Shown: positions 35,301 to 50,300, counted from the stretch's first letter. The stretch is 64,000 nt of DNA from Ctenosaura bakeri (GCA_948474755.1 CAOLHI010003132.1:248001-312000), one strand, 5' to 3'. Numbers and translations are program-made. The notes: generated by a model not told the origin, from the letters alone.

Positions 35301-38300
35301 TTCTGTACAATGACTTTGGGCTCATAAATCTCAAGGTTCTATTAAAATTCAGAGTAGATCTCCCAAGCCCAGAATCCTGCGTATCCCACCTGTACCTTTT
35401 CAACTTTCACTCCAAGATACTAAGCACACAAACTGACTCTTCGCGTCAACAGTCTGGAAAAAGGAGCTTCTAAAGATGCTGGTAGAGCAGAGAAGTTGAC
35501 CCTATATCTGTGTTGCTACAGAATGCAGAGCCAGACACAACACTGCTATAATCTGATTTCCCAGAACCAAGGCCAACATCTCATAGAGGAGGCCAGGTTG
35601 CTCAGCTGTAACTGTAGTTGTCTGAGTGGCCATCTGTGCCCTCACACAAATGAGTCCACCCAGATCCATCCATGCAACATTCCAGAGCTGAGTAGCTTTT
35701 GGTGGGAAACCTGCCCCCTTCAGGCATGAACATAAATAGTGCCAAGAGCTACTCACTCTCAGTTTCGTCATCTGCTGAGAACAGAACAGGCCTACAGAAA
35801 GAGAGGAGAGGAGAGAGGGTTGTGTGAGGGCACAGAGGGCCACTCAGAGAATTACAGTTACAGGTAAGCAACCTGTCCATCTTCATTGCAGTCTCTTCAC
35901 ATCAGACAAATGGGCGATTACCTGGCTTACTCTAGAAAACAGAGCAGGTCAGTTGAGGACAGATGACAGTATAACCCTTCCAAATGGTGAATCAGTCTGA
36001 GCCCTACAGTCTGAGACAGAACTTGACCACCTAGAGCCTCTGTAAGTGGTGGGGAACCAGCAGATCTGGCATCTGAAGCCAACGGAGAGTATGTCTGGAC
36101 CAAAAGAACTTTCAAAAGGGGCTGTTTCTTACAAATTGGCATCAATGAGGAAGGGAGGAGTCAATTTTGAGTAGCAGCATCCAGAAACTTTAGAGACTTC
36201 CCAACGACAGAGGCAGAGCTGGGGAAGTCCGTTGCATAGTCCCCTGAGATTGTAAACCCTTTCCAAATCAAGCATGCAGTGGGAATGGCTGTCTGAACTG
36301 GCGATCTTCCCACCACTGGAGATGCAGTTTGTAAGCGGCCACTGACCAGAGTGGTGAATAACAACTATTACGTTTTTATAGAAAGGGGAGGAAACACCAA
36401 AGGAAGAACAAAAGGGTAAGATCAGAAAGGCTGAAGGAAGAAGAAAAAAAGAGAAACCATTCAGCACTGAAAGCTATCCAAGATGTGAACATAACCAAAA
36501 AAGAAATTGAGAGGGAGTAGCTCTTGGCCCTATTTATGTTCACACCCTACAATATTGGGCTCTCTCCATTATCTAAGCAACATAGCTGAGGTGCAGAGTC
36601 TCCTCTCCAGGTACACAAAGAGTTAATGATACGTTGGGTTTAAGTTGCATTTGTTGGGGTCAGCATCACCAAAGAACAACAGAGATCAGGAGAGACAATT
36701 GCCCAGTGAGGAAGATCAAATGGGGCAAGCGGGAGAAGTTTCAAGATGCTTCCAAGAAGAGCTTATAAAAACCTCAAGGGACCATGAGGCAAAAGAGAGA
36801 AAAACAGACTGGAAAGCTTGGTGGCAGGCTGGACAAAAGGTCCAGACTCCCAGCTTCCCATGACCATCCCAGAACATCAGTGTTGTGAGCAGAGTAGGAA
36901 TGCTCAGCTAATCCTGTCAGGGGTTTATGTTCTTTTTAACCTTGGCTTTAACCAAGGTTAAAGACCTAAGCTTTGTTTGGAACTTTGCAACTATTTCTAA
37001 GTACTGCTTGAAGGAAAGTGCCTTCATGTATAACATACTCTTTTGCCAGTGTAGATTGCTTGCTTAGAATAAAAGCTTTCCCTTTTAAAACCTCCTCTTT
37101 GCCATGCTCTCTTCAAGTGCCCTGCTCAATGCGTGTGCGTGTGCACGCTTATAGGATTCTCATCTCCGACTGGGGGTGGGAAGGAAAGCCTCTGCAGTCA
37201 GAGGTGAAAGTCTAAGTTGATTTCCCCAGTAACTTCCCACTGAGTTACTGAGTCACAGGGTGGCAGCAGCTAGATGATCTTCAGGGGTCCCATCTCCTCG
37301 AGAGCAGGCAGCACACTCGTGTGAGATTGTTATATGCCCAGAGGGGGGCAGGGTTTCAGCTGTGGGACCTTTTTGTGAGAGGCAAAGAAACCACAACAAA
37401 GAAGAGTTCCCTCACCCCAAGAAGCAAGCATATCATTTTTTGCCTGAATCTCCAGGCCAACAACTTCAATTACACAAAAGATTACCATTCCTGGTTGCCA
37501 TGTTTAGCACCAATTGCTGCATTTCGACTGCTCTGTTATAGACGAAGCACTATCTAGGGGGACTTCTTCCGAAGCAATCGGCATTTCAAAAACTACAAAC
37601 ACATCTTTTTTCTGCATACAAGTTGCCTCTTAGGCGAGATGCGGGGGACGAGACAGTAATAGCCTTCATTTAAAGACACGCTAATCTTAGCTATACAAAT
37701 AAGAGTTTGCCTAGGGAACCTAAGCAGCTTTCCTTCAGGTTAAAGGCATGACACTCCTGGGCTGTCTAAAATTAGAGATTTATTTATACCACAAGCAGCG
37801 GCTCACTTGTTAAGCAGGACGGTGGCTCCTTGAAGAGATGCTGAAATTTAAAACACCCTCTGGCTACAGCCTTTTAATCAAAGGTTAATTGTCCTTTGAC
37901 AAGTGGCTGATATCTCTCACAATGAAGCATCTCGTACACAGACACAACACACCATACAAGAGGAGCGAGGCCAAGAATGCTCTAACTCAGACTGATCTGT
38001 ACCCATGAGGGAAAAGATACCTTTCTTCAACAACTTTCTACAATGCTTGCCCATTTAGAATGGGGATAAAGGGAGCTGTAGTCCCACTGATCTGGGTGGC
38101 AGTATGAGGTGGGGGACACTGCTCTACAAGATCCATCTCAAGGCATTAATGCTTTTCCTCCATCCGTTTCAACACGTCTCCTATGGCTTATTTAATGAAG
38201 TAGCCACAACTATCTTGTGTTCCTCTCCAGGAGTTTCCAACCAACACAAGCTAGCATTCCATTTGTGACACACACATGCATAAATCATGCCAGACAAATG

Positions 38301-41300
38301 CGGTGCATTATTTGCCACAGCACAATGGGCATATTCTGCTGAAGGTGGCAGAAGGGAAATTGTGCATACAGCACAACTGTGGTTGCACACTATGCACTGC
38401 TCACCAAACATTGCTCATTGGCACCCAATCATTGCACAAAGCTGCTAATTTGTATGAGGACTGCATAGCACTGGCACAACTTATCTCTGCCTGCGGATAT
38501 TTATGCTATGCTTTGGGGGAGGATGTTAGATTGCAGCTACAGTTTTATAGTTCTCCAAACCGACCAGTTCAGCCACAGAAAATTTGAACTTTCAGTATCC
38601 AAACTGAAGCCAAATACAAAGCAGCAGACTGGCTGTTTACACTTGGCTTACTGACAGCCCAGCAGTTCAAGACAGACTGCATTAGAAGGATGCATACAGC
38701 TGGACCCCCATATTTGCTAGGTTTAGGGGTGCAGGATCTCCCACAACAGTGTAAAAACCACAAATATTAAAATGTGTGCGCATGTCCGTGGAAAGGGGAC
38801 TGAGGCATGGTCGGAGAGCAGGCACCCAGGCTCCAAACCAGGTCAGGGAAGGGGGAGGTAGCATGATGGCCCTTTATTTCCTCTACAGCACCAAGAGACA
38901 GTTTGTGGCACTGAGAAATCAAACCATGAGCTGTCCTTAGCTCGCCGGGCAGAAGCTGGCAGAGGACCACGGGCAAATTTTTAAAGGACTGCATGGCCAC
39001 CAAGAGGGAAGGCTCTCCCAGAAAAGAAGCACTTGACATGAGGGGGGCAGGAGTTGGAGATATTCACAAATAATCAAATCTGTGAAAGTGAAACCCACAA
39101 ATGTATTCCAAAGTTCTGTGGTAGATGGAGGCACAGGAGAGGGCCTTCTCCCTGAAATCACCCCAACAGTTTCTTCCTTGGGGAAGCTCACATCACTGCT
39201 TTTTCCACTGGCTTTTAAAGGGCTCTTCCAGGGTTTTGCTCCTCTTGGTCCTTTTGCTTGCTGCTGGTCGGATGAGCAAAAGCACGGCTAGTTAATACCT
39301 CTTCAACTCAGACAGCAGAAGGTCTTCAGCTGGCTCCATCTATAGAGTCTGTGCCTTACTAAGCAGCCTGGAATACTTAAATGAATTCCAACGGCTGGTA
39401 AGAATAAGAAAATTCGTTTGGTCTTGAATCACTGCAGCCACAGCTGCCTCCTCTAAAGAGCAGCTCTTATGCACCAAGATATAGACTCTGGGATTCAAAA
39501 ATAAAGAGTCTGAGAGATGTGAACCCAGGTACCTCATCAGCACCCCCACAGGCCACCAGAGAATTCAGATTTGAAGGGAATGCAATAAAAATGGTTTCTC
39601 AAGATTGGAGGCCAAGATATGAGTGACATGGCTAAGGAGGAGCCAAGAATGAGAAGAAAAAGCAGGCAGATTATTCTGGCTACGGGGAAATACTGGTCTA
39701 CTCTCAAATAGATTCAGAAACAGACATACGTGCATGGTCATAAAGATAAGCAGGATGACCAACATTTTTGGAGGGGGGCAAAAAGGAAATGCATTTCTAT
39801 TTCCAGAAAGGCCAAAATCTGACTCAGGAATCCCAGCCTTTGTATTTCTAGAAGTAGAAATCTAGAGAAGAGCCAGGTTCTGGCTACCGTGGATGTCTCA
39901 AGAACAGCAGCCTTTGTCCTGAAACATCAGACAATGAAGGATCTGAATAGCAGTGCTTTGATTTCCAGTGTTCAGTTAAAACAAAGGCCTCCTTTACCAA
40001 GTGAAAAAAAGTCACTTAAAACACCAACAGAGCCAAGTGACCACTTGTCCTGAGAAGAATGTCTGCACTTCCTCAAGATTTTGCCCTTCTAGCTGGAGGG
40101 CAGCAATGAGACTTGAGCACCCAGATCTGAGATCTCCTGATTTGCTAAAGGAAAACCCAGACAAGCTGCATGGAACCTTTATGTCTCGGTGTCTCATTCT
40201 TTTCTAGTCAAATTAAATGTGAGGGCTACTAGTATTTACTAAGCTGTCATCCCTTGGAAGCTGGTGCCCTCCAGATCTTTTAGACTTCAACTCATAAACT
40301 CTGACTAGAATGGTCAATGGTCTGAGATGGTGGGAATTACAGTCCCAAACATCTAGAGGGGAATACTGAGCATGGGGAATACTGCCAGAAGCAATTTCAT
40401 TTTCTTGCCATCCTGTGCATTTGCTGAACATTCCCTGTGAGGATTAAGCTCTGAATACCTAAAAGGTAGCATGGTAGAATAATGAAGAATGTTGGATTAT
40501 GACTGGGGGGATCCAGGTTCCAAGTCCTCAACAAGCCATGAAGCTGACTCCATCTCATCCTGAGCTGCCCTCAGAAGAGGATAAAGACCATTTCTGCACT
40601 ATACTGTTATAGTGGTATTATTCCACTTTCAACATCCTGTGGAATTCTGGGGTTTGTAGTTTCCAAGAGCTCTCTTGCTGAGAATTCTAAGCGCCCCTCC
40701 CTAAACTGCAAACTCTAGGATTCCATAGGATGTTGAAAGCGGAATAATAGCACTGTAACAGTGTAGGGCGGAAATGGCCAAAGCAAGGAGGAGAATGATG
40801 AACACCACATTAAAAGAAAGGGAAGATACCAATGCAACAAGCAAATCATAAATTCCTAGAGTTAACATATTTGCTGTATCCATGTGTGATTGCTGGGTCT
40901 AGCAAATATGTTAACTCCAGTGGATTGCAAACCTCTCTGGAATCACCTCCAAACTCCAGTTAAAAGTTTGCTGTTGGTCATTAACCACAATTAAGGCTAG
41001 TACAGAGCTAAGGCTTTATCTAGAGGGAAGGTGGGGACCCTTTGTCCTTCCACATATTTAGGCCTATAGCTCCCATCCACACAGAAAACACTATGGGCTT
41101 GCGGAAGCTGTCATCAAAGTTCAGAGGAGGAGCAAAGATTGCCCACCCTTGATGTACAATGGGATGCAGCAAGGTGGAAAACAGTGCATGATGCCACATT
41201 CACCCTGTACATTCCTTCCACCACGCATTAAGAGATGGTCTGCATTATACACTGACCTTTAATTATGCACTGACCCTTAATAATAACCCAAAATGCATGA

Positions 41301-44300
41301 TCTTCAGGAGTTCTAAAAATGAAATCAGCGCATGACCGAACCTATTTGCCCTGCAATACACTACCTCCCTTGAGATATACTACCATCCTCCCCAAACAGT
41401 ATTGGGACAGCTACTGGGCACTGGCTCAGGAGAAAGAGAACGGCTGGGGAAAGGGCACACACGAGGCAGCCATTTCACTACAGCCCTACTAAGTTCAGGG
41501 AATGATCTGAAGCAGCACCTTGCGGCTCCAAGTCCACTTCATATCTAAAGGAGACACAACCCAGGAATCTCCAGACATATCACTGCAGAGTTCCACCATG
41601 GAAGACAGGTTGGATATGGGCTGGACAACCGTAGCAGATCTCGAGACCAATCTTCCGCCACTGGGATCAGGCAAACTGCCAAAAATGCTAAAACACACCA
41701 AAAAATCCTCACAAAATTAGAAGTGGCCGGCAGTCCCTTTGTAGTTTTGAAAAACAGGCTTTGTATATGTGAAACAGGGGTGGTAAAACCTATTTAGATG
41801 TGTATGGCCATTCCTGGAAGCCTCCAAAAGAAGTAATTCACTGTATTTTGTTCCTTATTCCAAAAAAGGATGCCTAAGAAATCTGGAGGGGCTGAAGATT
41901 CACAAATAGTTTTGGGGGCCGCACGAAGCCCCAAGGCCATCCTTTGCCCACCTGTAACTTTAAACACAACGTAAACGCCGAAGAGAGACTATTTCATTTT
42001 AATAGTCCTACAACCCTCTCTCTTCCATCCAGTTATCCATAAACCAAATCCGTAAGCCCGAGTAATTTCTGAGAGACCATTTTAAAGAGAAAAGACACAC
42101 AGAGGCAAGGGGAGGATATCGGTCATACCTGCAAGCCGGGCAGCCGCCAACGACGACAACAGACGTGGTGGGAGGGGGCTGTTGGATTATCGTGTACGTC
42201 GTGTTGGGATAGTTGTGTGGAGGTGGCCCTGGAGGAACAGCATATCCTAGGAGGGGAAGAAGAAATGTTGAGAAACACATTACATCAAAACATCACCACT
42301 GTGGGATGGCTCACAACATCGGACCTGTGACGGACTTCTTTATCAGGCTGGCCCTGCAGTTCCCAGCCATTTAAACCTGTCACTCCCACCTTGCCCTCTG
42401 GTCCGCTTTTAAAATTTGAATCTGGAATCCCAGTCCTTCAGGTAATCTCAATGTTGTGCATGTTCGATTTGCTTTCTTTACAGTAGGCATGACTCATCCA
42501 TGTTTGAGAGTACATGATGCTGTCCAGAGTCAATTTTACAGAACAACAACAGAGTTTAACTTTATTTAATAACCGACAGAATCAGTGGCGGAGCTTGGAG
42601 TGTGTGGAGGGGTCGGTGGGAGGGAGGTGGGGCCACGGTGCATGGGGGAGTGGCCACATTGTGTGGGGCCTGGAAGGGCATGTGGGGCAGTGGCTACGAG
42701 CCAAGATGCCCAAAAACATTGCTGCCCAAGGCAAAGGGCTCCTATCACCCACCCACCCCGTTCCTACGCAACTGGACAGAATTACTGCTCTCAGGTTCCA
42801 CTTCCAAACAATTAAATCTGTTGAAATTAAGACCGTTTCTGCACTACACCTCAAAGGACCCTCCTGTAAACCCCAAGATTCCATAGGATGTTGAAAGTGG
42901 AATGACAGCACTGTAACAGTCTAGTGCGGAAATATAGTATCGCTTTTGTCCATCTTACAAACACATTTCCGCACTACACTGCAGGTGACTTGAAGGTCTG
43001 CACACACATATATCCAGAGACCAGTAGTTTTGGGGAGAGCCATTTGAACTATGTAAACTGTTCTTATAAATAAAGAATCCCACATGGTGTGCCAGCTGCA
43101 TGTGACTGGAAAGCCAAGGGAAGGGAGTGCATGGTAATTTGTAGACAGTACTTTCATCAGTATCGCTGTTTACTTGAAGCCTGTTTAGTCTAACAACATC
43201 ACAGAAAAAGAAATGCAATGATTTGATTTTCTGGACTAAAGAAAAGTTCAGCTAATAACCAAAACATTCATAATCAGCAAGCCAGAGAGTAATAAAATGC
43301 AACCCATTTTATAGCTAAAGCTGTACATTTATGCACTTGGATATTAAGAAACGATTCTTTATCACAAGATCTCAAGCCTGTGAACAGTAAATACACACAC
43401 ACACACACACGAATTCTAAGAAGCAGTGGGAAATAAATAAAACTATCCTGAACAACTTAAAAAATTCAGAAGAGCTTTGAACTGGTGCTGAAATGTTTGC
43501 AAAATCAGCATCAGCCAAGAAAAGGGTTGCACAGAGAAGATGCTGTCAGGCTTAACACCCCATTTCCACCAGCCAGAATAATTAAAATCATTTGGACATA
43601 TGGCTAAAGGCAATAAATCCACCCTAGGGCCGGTAAAATCCAAAAGGAAAATTGCATTGATATTAATTGCAATATTTATATCCCAGCCTGTAGCTTAAGA
43701 TCTCAGGGCAGGTCGCAAGTAAAATCAATTTATGCTGTTTAAAATGTAAAGCAATAAAAAATAATTCAAACAGACTGAAGGCACATTAGGCAACTGAATA
43801 GGTTAAAATCAGTTTTAAGAGTTAAAACTTTGTGCATGAGTGGTTATGGTATGAATCACTTAGGCCCCAGACGTTTTAATAAAAAGCTGTATTTTTACCT
43901 GACACTGTGATAACTTGGCACCAGTTGAGCCTTCAAAGGTAATGCACTTATAAGCAGAGCATCACAACTTAGGAGGTCTTTTCCCACAGCATATCACCCC
44001 CATTGTTGGGATGCAGGCCATTTCCGCACTACACTGTTATAGTGCTATTATTCCACTTTCAACATCCTGTGGAATCCTGGGGTTTGCAGTTTAGGGAGGG
44101 GCACTTAGAATTCTCAGCCAGAGAGCTGTTTGGCCTCAGTTAACTACAAACCCCAGAATTCCACAGGGTGTCAAAAGTGGAATAACAGCACTATGGCCAT
44201 TTCCACACTAGCCTGTTATAGCGCGATGATTCCACTTTCAACATCCTCTGGAATCCTGGGGTTTGCAGTTTCGGGAGGGGCCGGCTGGCCCCTCCCAAAA

Positions 44301-47300
44301 CTGCAAACCCCAGGATTTCAGAGGATGTTGAAAGTGGAATCATCGCGCTATAACAGGCTAGTGCAGAAATGGCCTATAACAGAACAGTGTGGAAATGATC
44401 ATAAAGGATGCCCCCTCTAGCAGATCCCAGCCTTCAGGCAGGTATATCTAAGGGAGAGGTGTGTCCTTAAGTAACACGCTCTCGAGCCATTTTGGGCTTC
44501 AAATGTCACCACCAGTAACTTGAATTCAGACTGGAAGAATATTGACAGCCCGTACAATTCCTCCAAGGCTGTTAGATGGCGTCTCTACGGTATTCCTGCT
44601 AAAAATCAAGCTGCTGCATTTTGTGAGAATTGCAGCTTCCAAGGCATCTTTAAAGGCATCTTTATGTATCTTTGCCAGTTCCTTCTTCTGAAATATGGCC
44701 TACAGCACCTGGTGTCCGTTGGCAGTTCTGGTTTTTGCCAGATGTCCAAAACCACATTGATATAAGAGTGTACCTGTGCTTCAGCTACCACGCTGGTGGT
44801 GACCTCATGAATTTCATCGGGCTTTCTTAGCCAAGGAAGACTCAGAGGTGATTTTGCTCTGAAATAGAGCCTACAACGCCTGATATTCACTGGCAGTCTC
44901 TCACCCAAGTACTAACCCTGCTTAGCTTCCATGCTCAGACAGGATCTGGTGCCACTAATTGGAAATTTACTCCTGCATGCACAGCTATTGCTACATCTTC
45001 TTTACCCAGGAAAGTCTGTATGTACTTAGGGGGCCACGTGAATGCTCAGACCCTGAGTCCACCTGGGTCTCCGGTGACAAAGATGGAACCACGAGCACTC
45101 CCAAGCAACATACTTCTCACCAAGCATAAGAACAAACTGTTCCTAGGCTTCAGACCTTCAGGCCTAGGATTGTACATACGGCTAATTATTAACCTTAAAG
45201 AACTTATTTCGGTGCCACTAAAACAGGAAGGAAAAAAAGAAACAAACGCCAAGCTAACAGTGACCCAACTTAACAAGGGTCCCGGTTTCCAATTAAAACC
45301 CCAGAAAATGCCACTTAAGAAATATGTTAAGGGCTTCAAGATATCTGTTTGTGACTAACAAACTGGAAAAAAGAATGAAAGCTCCTGGGGATGGTGTATC
45401 CCTGCATGGCAAAGGGTTGGACTCAATGGCCCTTGTGGTCTCTTCCAGCTCTATGATTCTATGATTCTGTGTATTTACTTATTCAATATATTCTAGGGCC
45501 ATTTCCGCACTAGCCTGTAATAGCGCGATGATTCCACTTTCAACATCCTCTGGCATCCTGGGGTTTGCAGTTTCGGGAGGGGCCAGCCGGCCCCTCCCGA
45601 AACTGCAAACCCCAGGATGCCAGAGGATGTTGAAAGTGGAATCATCGCGCTATAACAGGCTAGTGCGGAAATGGTCTATGTATACCTCAGTTAACAAAGT
45701 AGATGTGTTCCTAGGTCTTACTACTTTATCAGTACCTGGGGCAGAAACAACACGGGAAGAATAGAGATAAGTTCCTATACCATTAAAAGAAGGAGGAGAG
45801 CCATTCCGCTGTGCTTCGGCAGACTTTTTATCTAAAATTAACAGTATGCACAAGTGAAATGAAACAAGCAGATCAGACGAGACTTGCATAACTAAATGCA
45901 AAGACTGGAGACCGGTTGAAAGCTGCTTCCAGAATGCATCCAGAGATTATTTTCTTCCCCTTTTACCGCCTTCATCTTCCTTAAGATTTCTATTTTAGTG
46001 GCCAAACTTATAGATCTCTATACAAGTATTTTTTAAGTCTTGAGGAGGGAGTAGCTGGTGAGGCAGGTTTATCCGCTTTCTCCTTTTCTCTGTTTTGTTG
46101 TCCATCCAATAGCAATAACATATGTATTTCTATACTGCTTATCAGCTAAATGCTCTCTAAGCGGTTTACAATTTGTTAGCTAATTGCCCCCAACAAGCTG
46201 GGTACCCATTTTACCGACCTGCAGAAGGATGGAAGGCTGAGTCAACCTGGAGCCTGGTAGGATTGAACTCACAACCTTGTGGCTGCAGTAGCAGCATTTA
46301 GTCACTGCTCCACCAGGTCTCCAATGTCCAGTAGGGGATTCTCTGGACAATGCTATTTACCCACCCTGTGGTAGGCAGGCACACATGTCTACGGTAGACT
46401 TACATCTTCTCCCAGTTCAAATTTTATTGTATTGTTTACTGAAGACACACTTCTGCAACCCAGCATCTCTGTATCTCAAGTCCTTCTTCACTATCCTCTT
46501 AATGCTGACACTGCTTAAAAACTTTCAGCTAGTCAGAGGATGAGGAAGAAAAGGGGTGGAGCTAAGTGGGCATAAAAAGACTTTGTGAAAAGAAGTTTTC
46601 GTCAGAGGCATTGTTAGCCTGTTCAGCACCTTGCTGAATATTCCATGCATGTGACGGTTCCGCTCTTCCGCACTTTTGTTGCCTTATAATCTGGGACTGA
46701 AATGGATTTTAATTAGATTTGTTACCACTTCGACGTACACAAGATACTGGGGAGCTGCAACATGTTTTTATTCTGGCACAAAGTACATAGAAACAAACTG
46801 GCACTTGATGACAGAATCTTGTCTACTCTGAGTGGGAACCATGTCAATGAAATCCATTTCAGTTCCAACTTTTAAGGCAATAAAAAAATGTGGAAAAATC
46901 AAAGTGGGTTGGGGTGGGAAGATAAAATACTATTTCAGGACACTATAGAAGCTGGCTTTCCTCTATTGCAGCAGTTCTTAACCCAGGGTCCACAAAGGCT
47001 TGAAAAAATGTTATCAGTTTTTACAATTAAAACAGAAATAGAGAAAGGAAGGAAGAAAGAAAAACAAATGTGTACAGAAGCATTTGAATAAAAATATTAT
47101 AATAGGAGGGTGTGGGTTTACTTATTTCTCCCTTCTCTCCAAATTTGAAGACCCTTGATGAGCAATTTTAGATAAATATTTGATGCACTTCAGGGTTTTA
47201 AATCTTGGTGGTCCAGGGCAATAAAAGATATTTAAACAGGGTCCATGGTAAAGAAAAGGTTAAAACTCACTACCCTAGAGAGATCTTGCATAGAAGTGCC

Positions 47301-50300
47301 ACAGCAAACTATGCATCCCAGGATTCCACAGGACAGTGCCATGACAGTTAATGCGGGACTGAACTGCTATAACGGAGTAGTGTGGATTCTCACCTGGGCA
47401 CCACTAGAAAAGAGGCCCTCTCTTTCACAGACGCATCATGCATCTCTGCCAGAGTCAGAGCACAGAGTCAGATTCCAGTCTACCACCAGCAGCCTGAACG
47501 GGGATGAAGGATAATTATCACATGACCTGTGTTAATTGGCTCAGCTACTGCCAAGACATTTGGGTCATCAGCAAAAGGCGTGCGCTAATAATGAAACTGG
47601 CACTGCCAGCACTTCATGCGTTTAATTCTCCACTGATCTCACAATTCCCAGTCCCCACGACCACCGCCAGGTATTCTCTGCAGATACCTGAAATTTTAGA
47701 TAACACCTCTTGCATTTGAGAAACCAAGCTGCAATTCATGGAAACTTGTGCTAGAATGAATACGCTTAAGGTGCCACAGAACTCTTGTTTCTTTTATTGC
47801 ATGGCTATCCATTTCAGGACTGGGCCAGGCCATTTTGGTCCCTTACAAAAAATGAAGAACAAGATGGCGGGTCCTCCCATCCCATTAAAATGAAAGCCAA
47901 CTAAGGCTGGCAATTGACTATTTCTCAAATACCAGTGACAGAAGGGCATCTTCTCCTACAGGTGAAAGCAGCAGGCAAGTTGAAGCAGTAGTGCAGCCAC
48001 AAGCTTGTGAGTTCAATCCCGCCGGGATCCAGGTTGACTCAGCCTTCCATCCTTCCACAAGTTGGTAAAATGAGTACCCAGCTTGTTGGGGGCAATTAGC
48101 TAACACATTGTAAACCGCTTGGAGAGCACTTGGCTGATAAGCGGTATAGAAATACACATGCTATTGCGTGGCACACACCTCTCTCCTACCCTCCAACAAC
48201 TTACTGCTGACCCTCAGTGTCTGCCGCCTGAGGCAACTGGCTCACTGCGCTTAATGGAAGAGCCAGCCATTTTTTAAAAAAAGAAATAGGAGAAGTTATC
48301 ATTTTTATAGTGTCCTTCTCTCAGGAATTTTGTCAACAATAGATTGAACAAGTGGATTATGAATAGTTTCCTTCAGTGAATACTAAGCAACACTACTACA
48401 TGTCTCTCCTCCTCTCCCCCAACTTATCCTCAGAGTAAAACAAACATTTTGCAAAGCAGGTCAGGCTGAGACAACGCCAGAAACTGTAGGCCACCCGGCG
48501 AGTTACACAACCCAGTGGGGACAAAGATCTGGGTCTTTCGATATCACTACACCACCCAGGCATATTTTCTGGGCAGGCGTAAGACTGTAAGAGGCCTGTG
48601 AGAACAAGGGTTTATTTAGCTAGTTCCCAAGTGGACAGCCAAATACTTGAACAGCTGAACAATTTCAAGCCGCAAGCATCCAGGTAGGCAATTTGTGACT
48701 CTCCAGCTGACACTGGACTGCAAGTCCCATTGACCCTAGGTGGAAGAATAATGGGAACTGCAGCCCAACAATCCCCAAAGAGTCCCCTGTTGGCCACCAC
48801 TTCCTGCCATATCCAGTTCTAAGAACAGCCACTTCTTGATAACAGCGTGATACTAATTATGCAAAATAAAAGAAAAGTTTGCAGATCTGTTTCATCAGAG
48901 TAAGCCGTATAGATCCAAAACCTAGCAACTCTTGCACTGCCTGGATCAAAAAGTCTAATTTCTTTAGTGCCAAATTCATTGTAGAAAGTACCATTTCTGC
49001 TGTATACACCTTGTTCTGGAACGAGGTGCATACATCACTGCACAAAAGACTGTTAAGAGGATGTGCTGGGACCACCATGGTATAAGAGTACACCGATTCC
49101 GTATCTGGCAGCCAAATAATCAAGTAGATCCTTGCTCAAGCAGAACATGTTGCTGATCCTCTAGAGAAGCCAGCTTCCTTTTATCTTCTGGACTCTTATT
49201 TTCTGACTTGCTGTTTTTCATATCTTGTATCCCTGGACCAGTGCCAACCCCTGCTGAGTTTCCAGAACGGAAAGGAAACTGCTGTAGCCAGTGGGCACAA
49301 ACATGGTGCCAGCCCCCAGCACCTTGGGAAAAAATAATTGTCACTCCCTCACACCATGATGGTTTAAGCATTGGATTACTATGCTGGGAGACCAAGGTTC
49401 GAATCCCTGTGCAGCCACGGAAACCCACTGGGTGACTCTGGACAAGTCACACACTCTCAGCCTCAGAGGAAAACAAAGATACCCCCCCAAACAAATCTTG
49501 CCAAGAAACCCTCATTATAGGGCTACCTAATGGTTGCCATACGTCAGATATGACCTGAAAGCACAAAACAACAAGACATCAGATAGCTTGAGAAGCATAT
49601 TTTAAGTGGGGTTTCGGAGCATCAGTGCTTTTACTAAATGACTTTTGGCGCTTTCCATCACAGTACATGCTTTTAAACAGAAGAAGAAATGTGATGGGAC
49701 ACCATTCCTGAGATTTTATTGCTTTTACATTTGAGAAATGTTTAAGAACTAATTTCTGAAATATCTGTGTGCCCATTTATTTGATAACATCTGACAAAAC
49801 TGATTTCTAAAATTTTAATTTTTAATTCAGCAAATCTGTTTTTCTAATTAGACATCTCCATCTTGTCTCTTTAAAAAATCAGTGTGATATAGTGGTTCGA
49901 GCACTGGACAAAATTATTCTGGAGACCAGAGTTCAATTCTCGAGTCAACCATGGAAACCCACTGGGTGACCTTGGGCAAGTCACACTCTCTCAGCCTCAG
50001 AGGGAGGCAATGGCAAATCCCTTCTGGACCAATCTTGAAAAAGGAACCCCCCATGATAGGGTCACTGTAAGTCAGAAATGACCTGAAGGTTCATAACAAC
50101 ATCTGCCTAAAGTATTGATTAGAACTGCCCATTAATGAAAGTTCTCCGAGCAGAATTTTTATTGTGTGCCTTCAAGTCCTTTCCAACTTATGGCAACCCT
50201 AAAGCAAAACTATCACAGGGTTTTCTGGGGCTGAGAGTGTGTTATGCACCCCAGGTCATCCAGTGGGTTTCCTTGGCTGAATGGGGAATCAAACTCTCGT

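Noticed and set aside
49355..49430. Possible tRNA gene with a perfect B box
   Set aside because: The tRNA-like head runs directly into a SINE body, and many relatives with the same body occur in the window; no cloverleaf with an acceptor stem could be closed.
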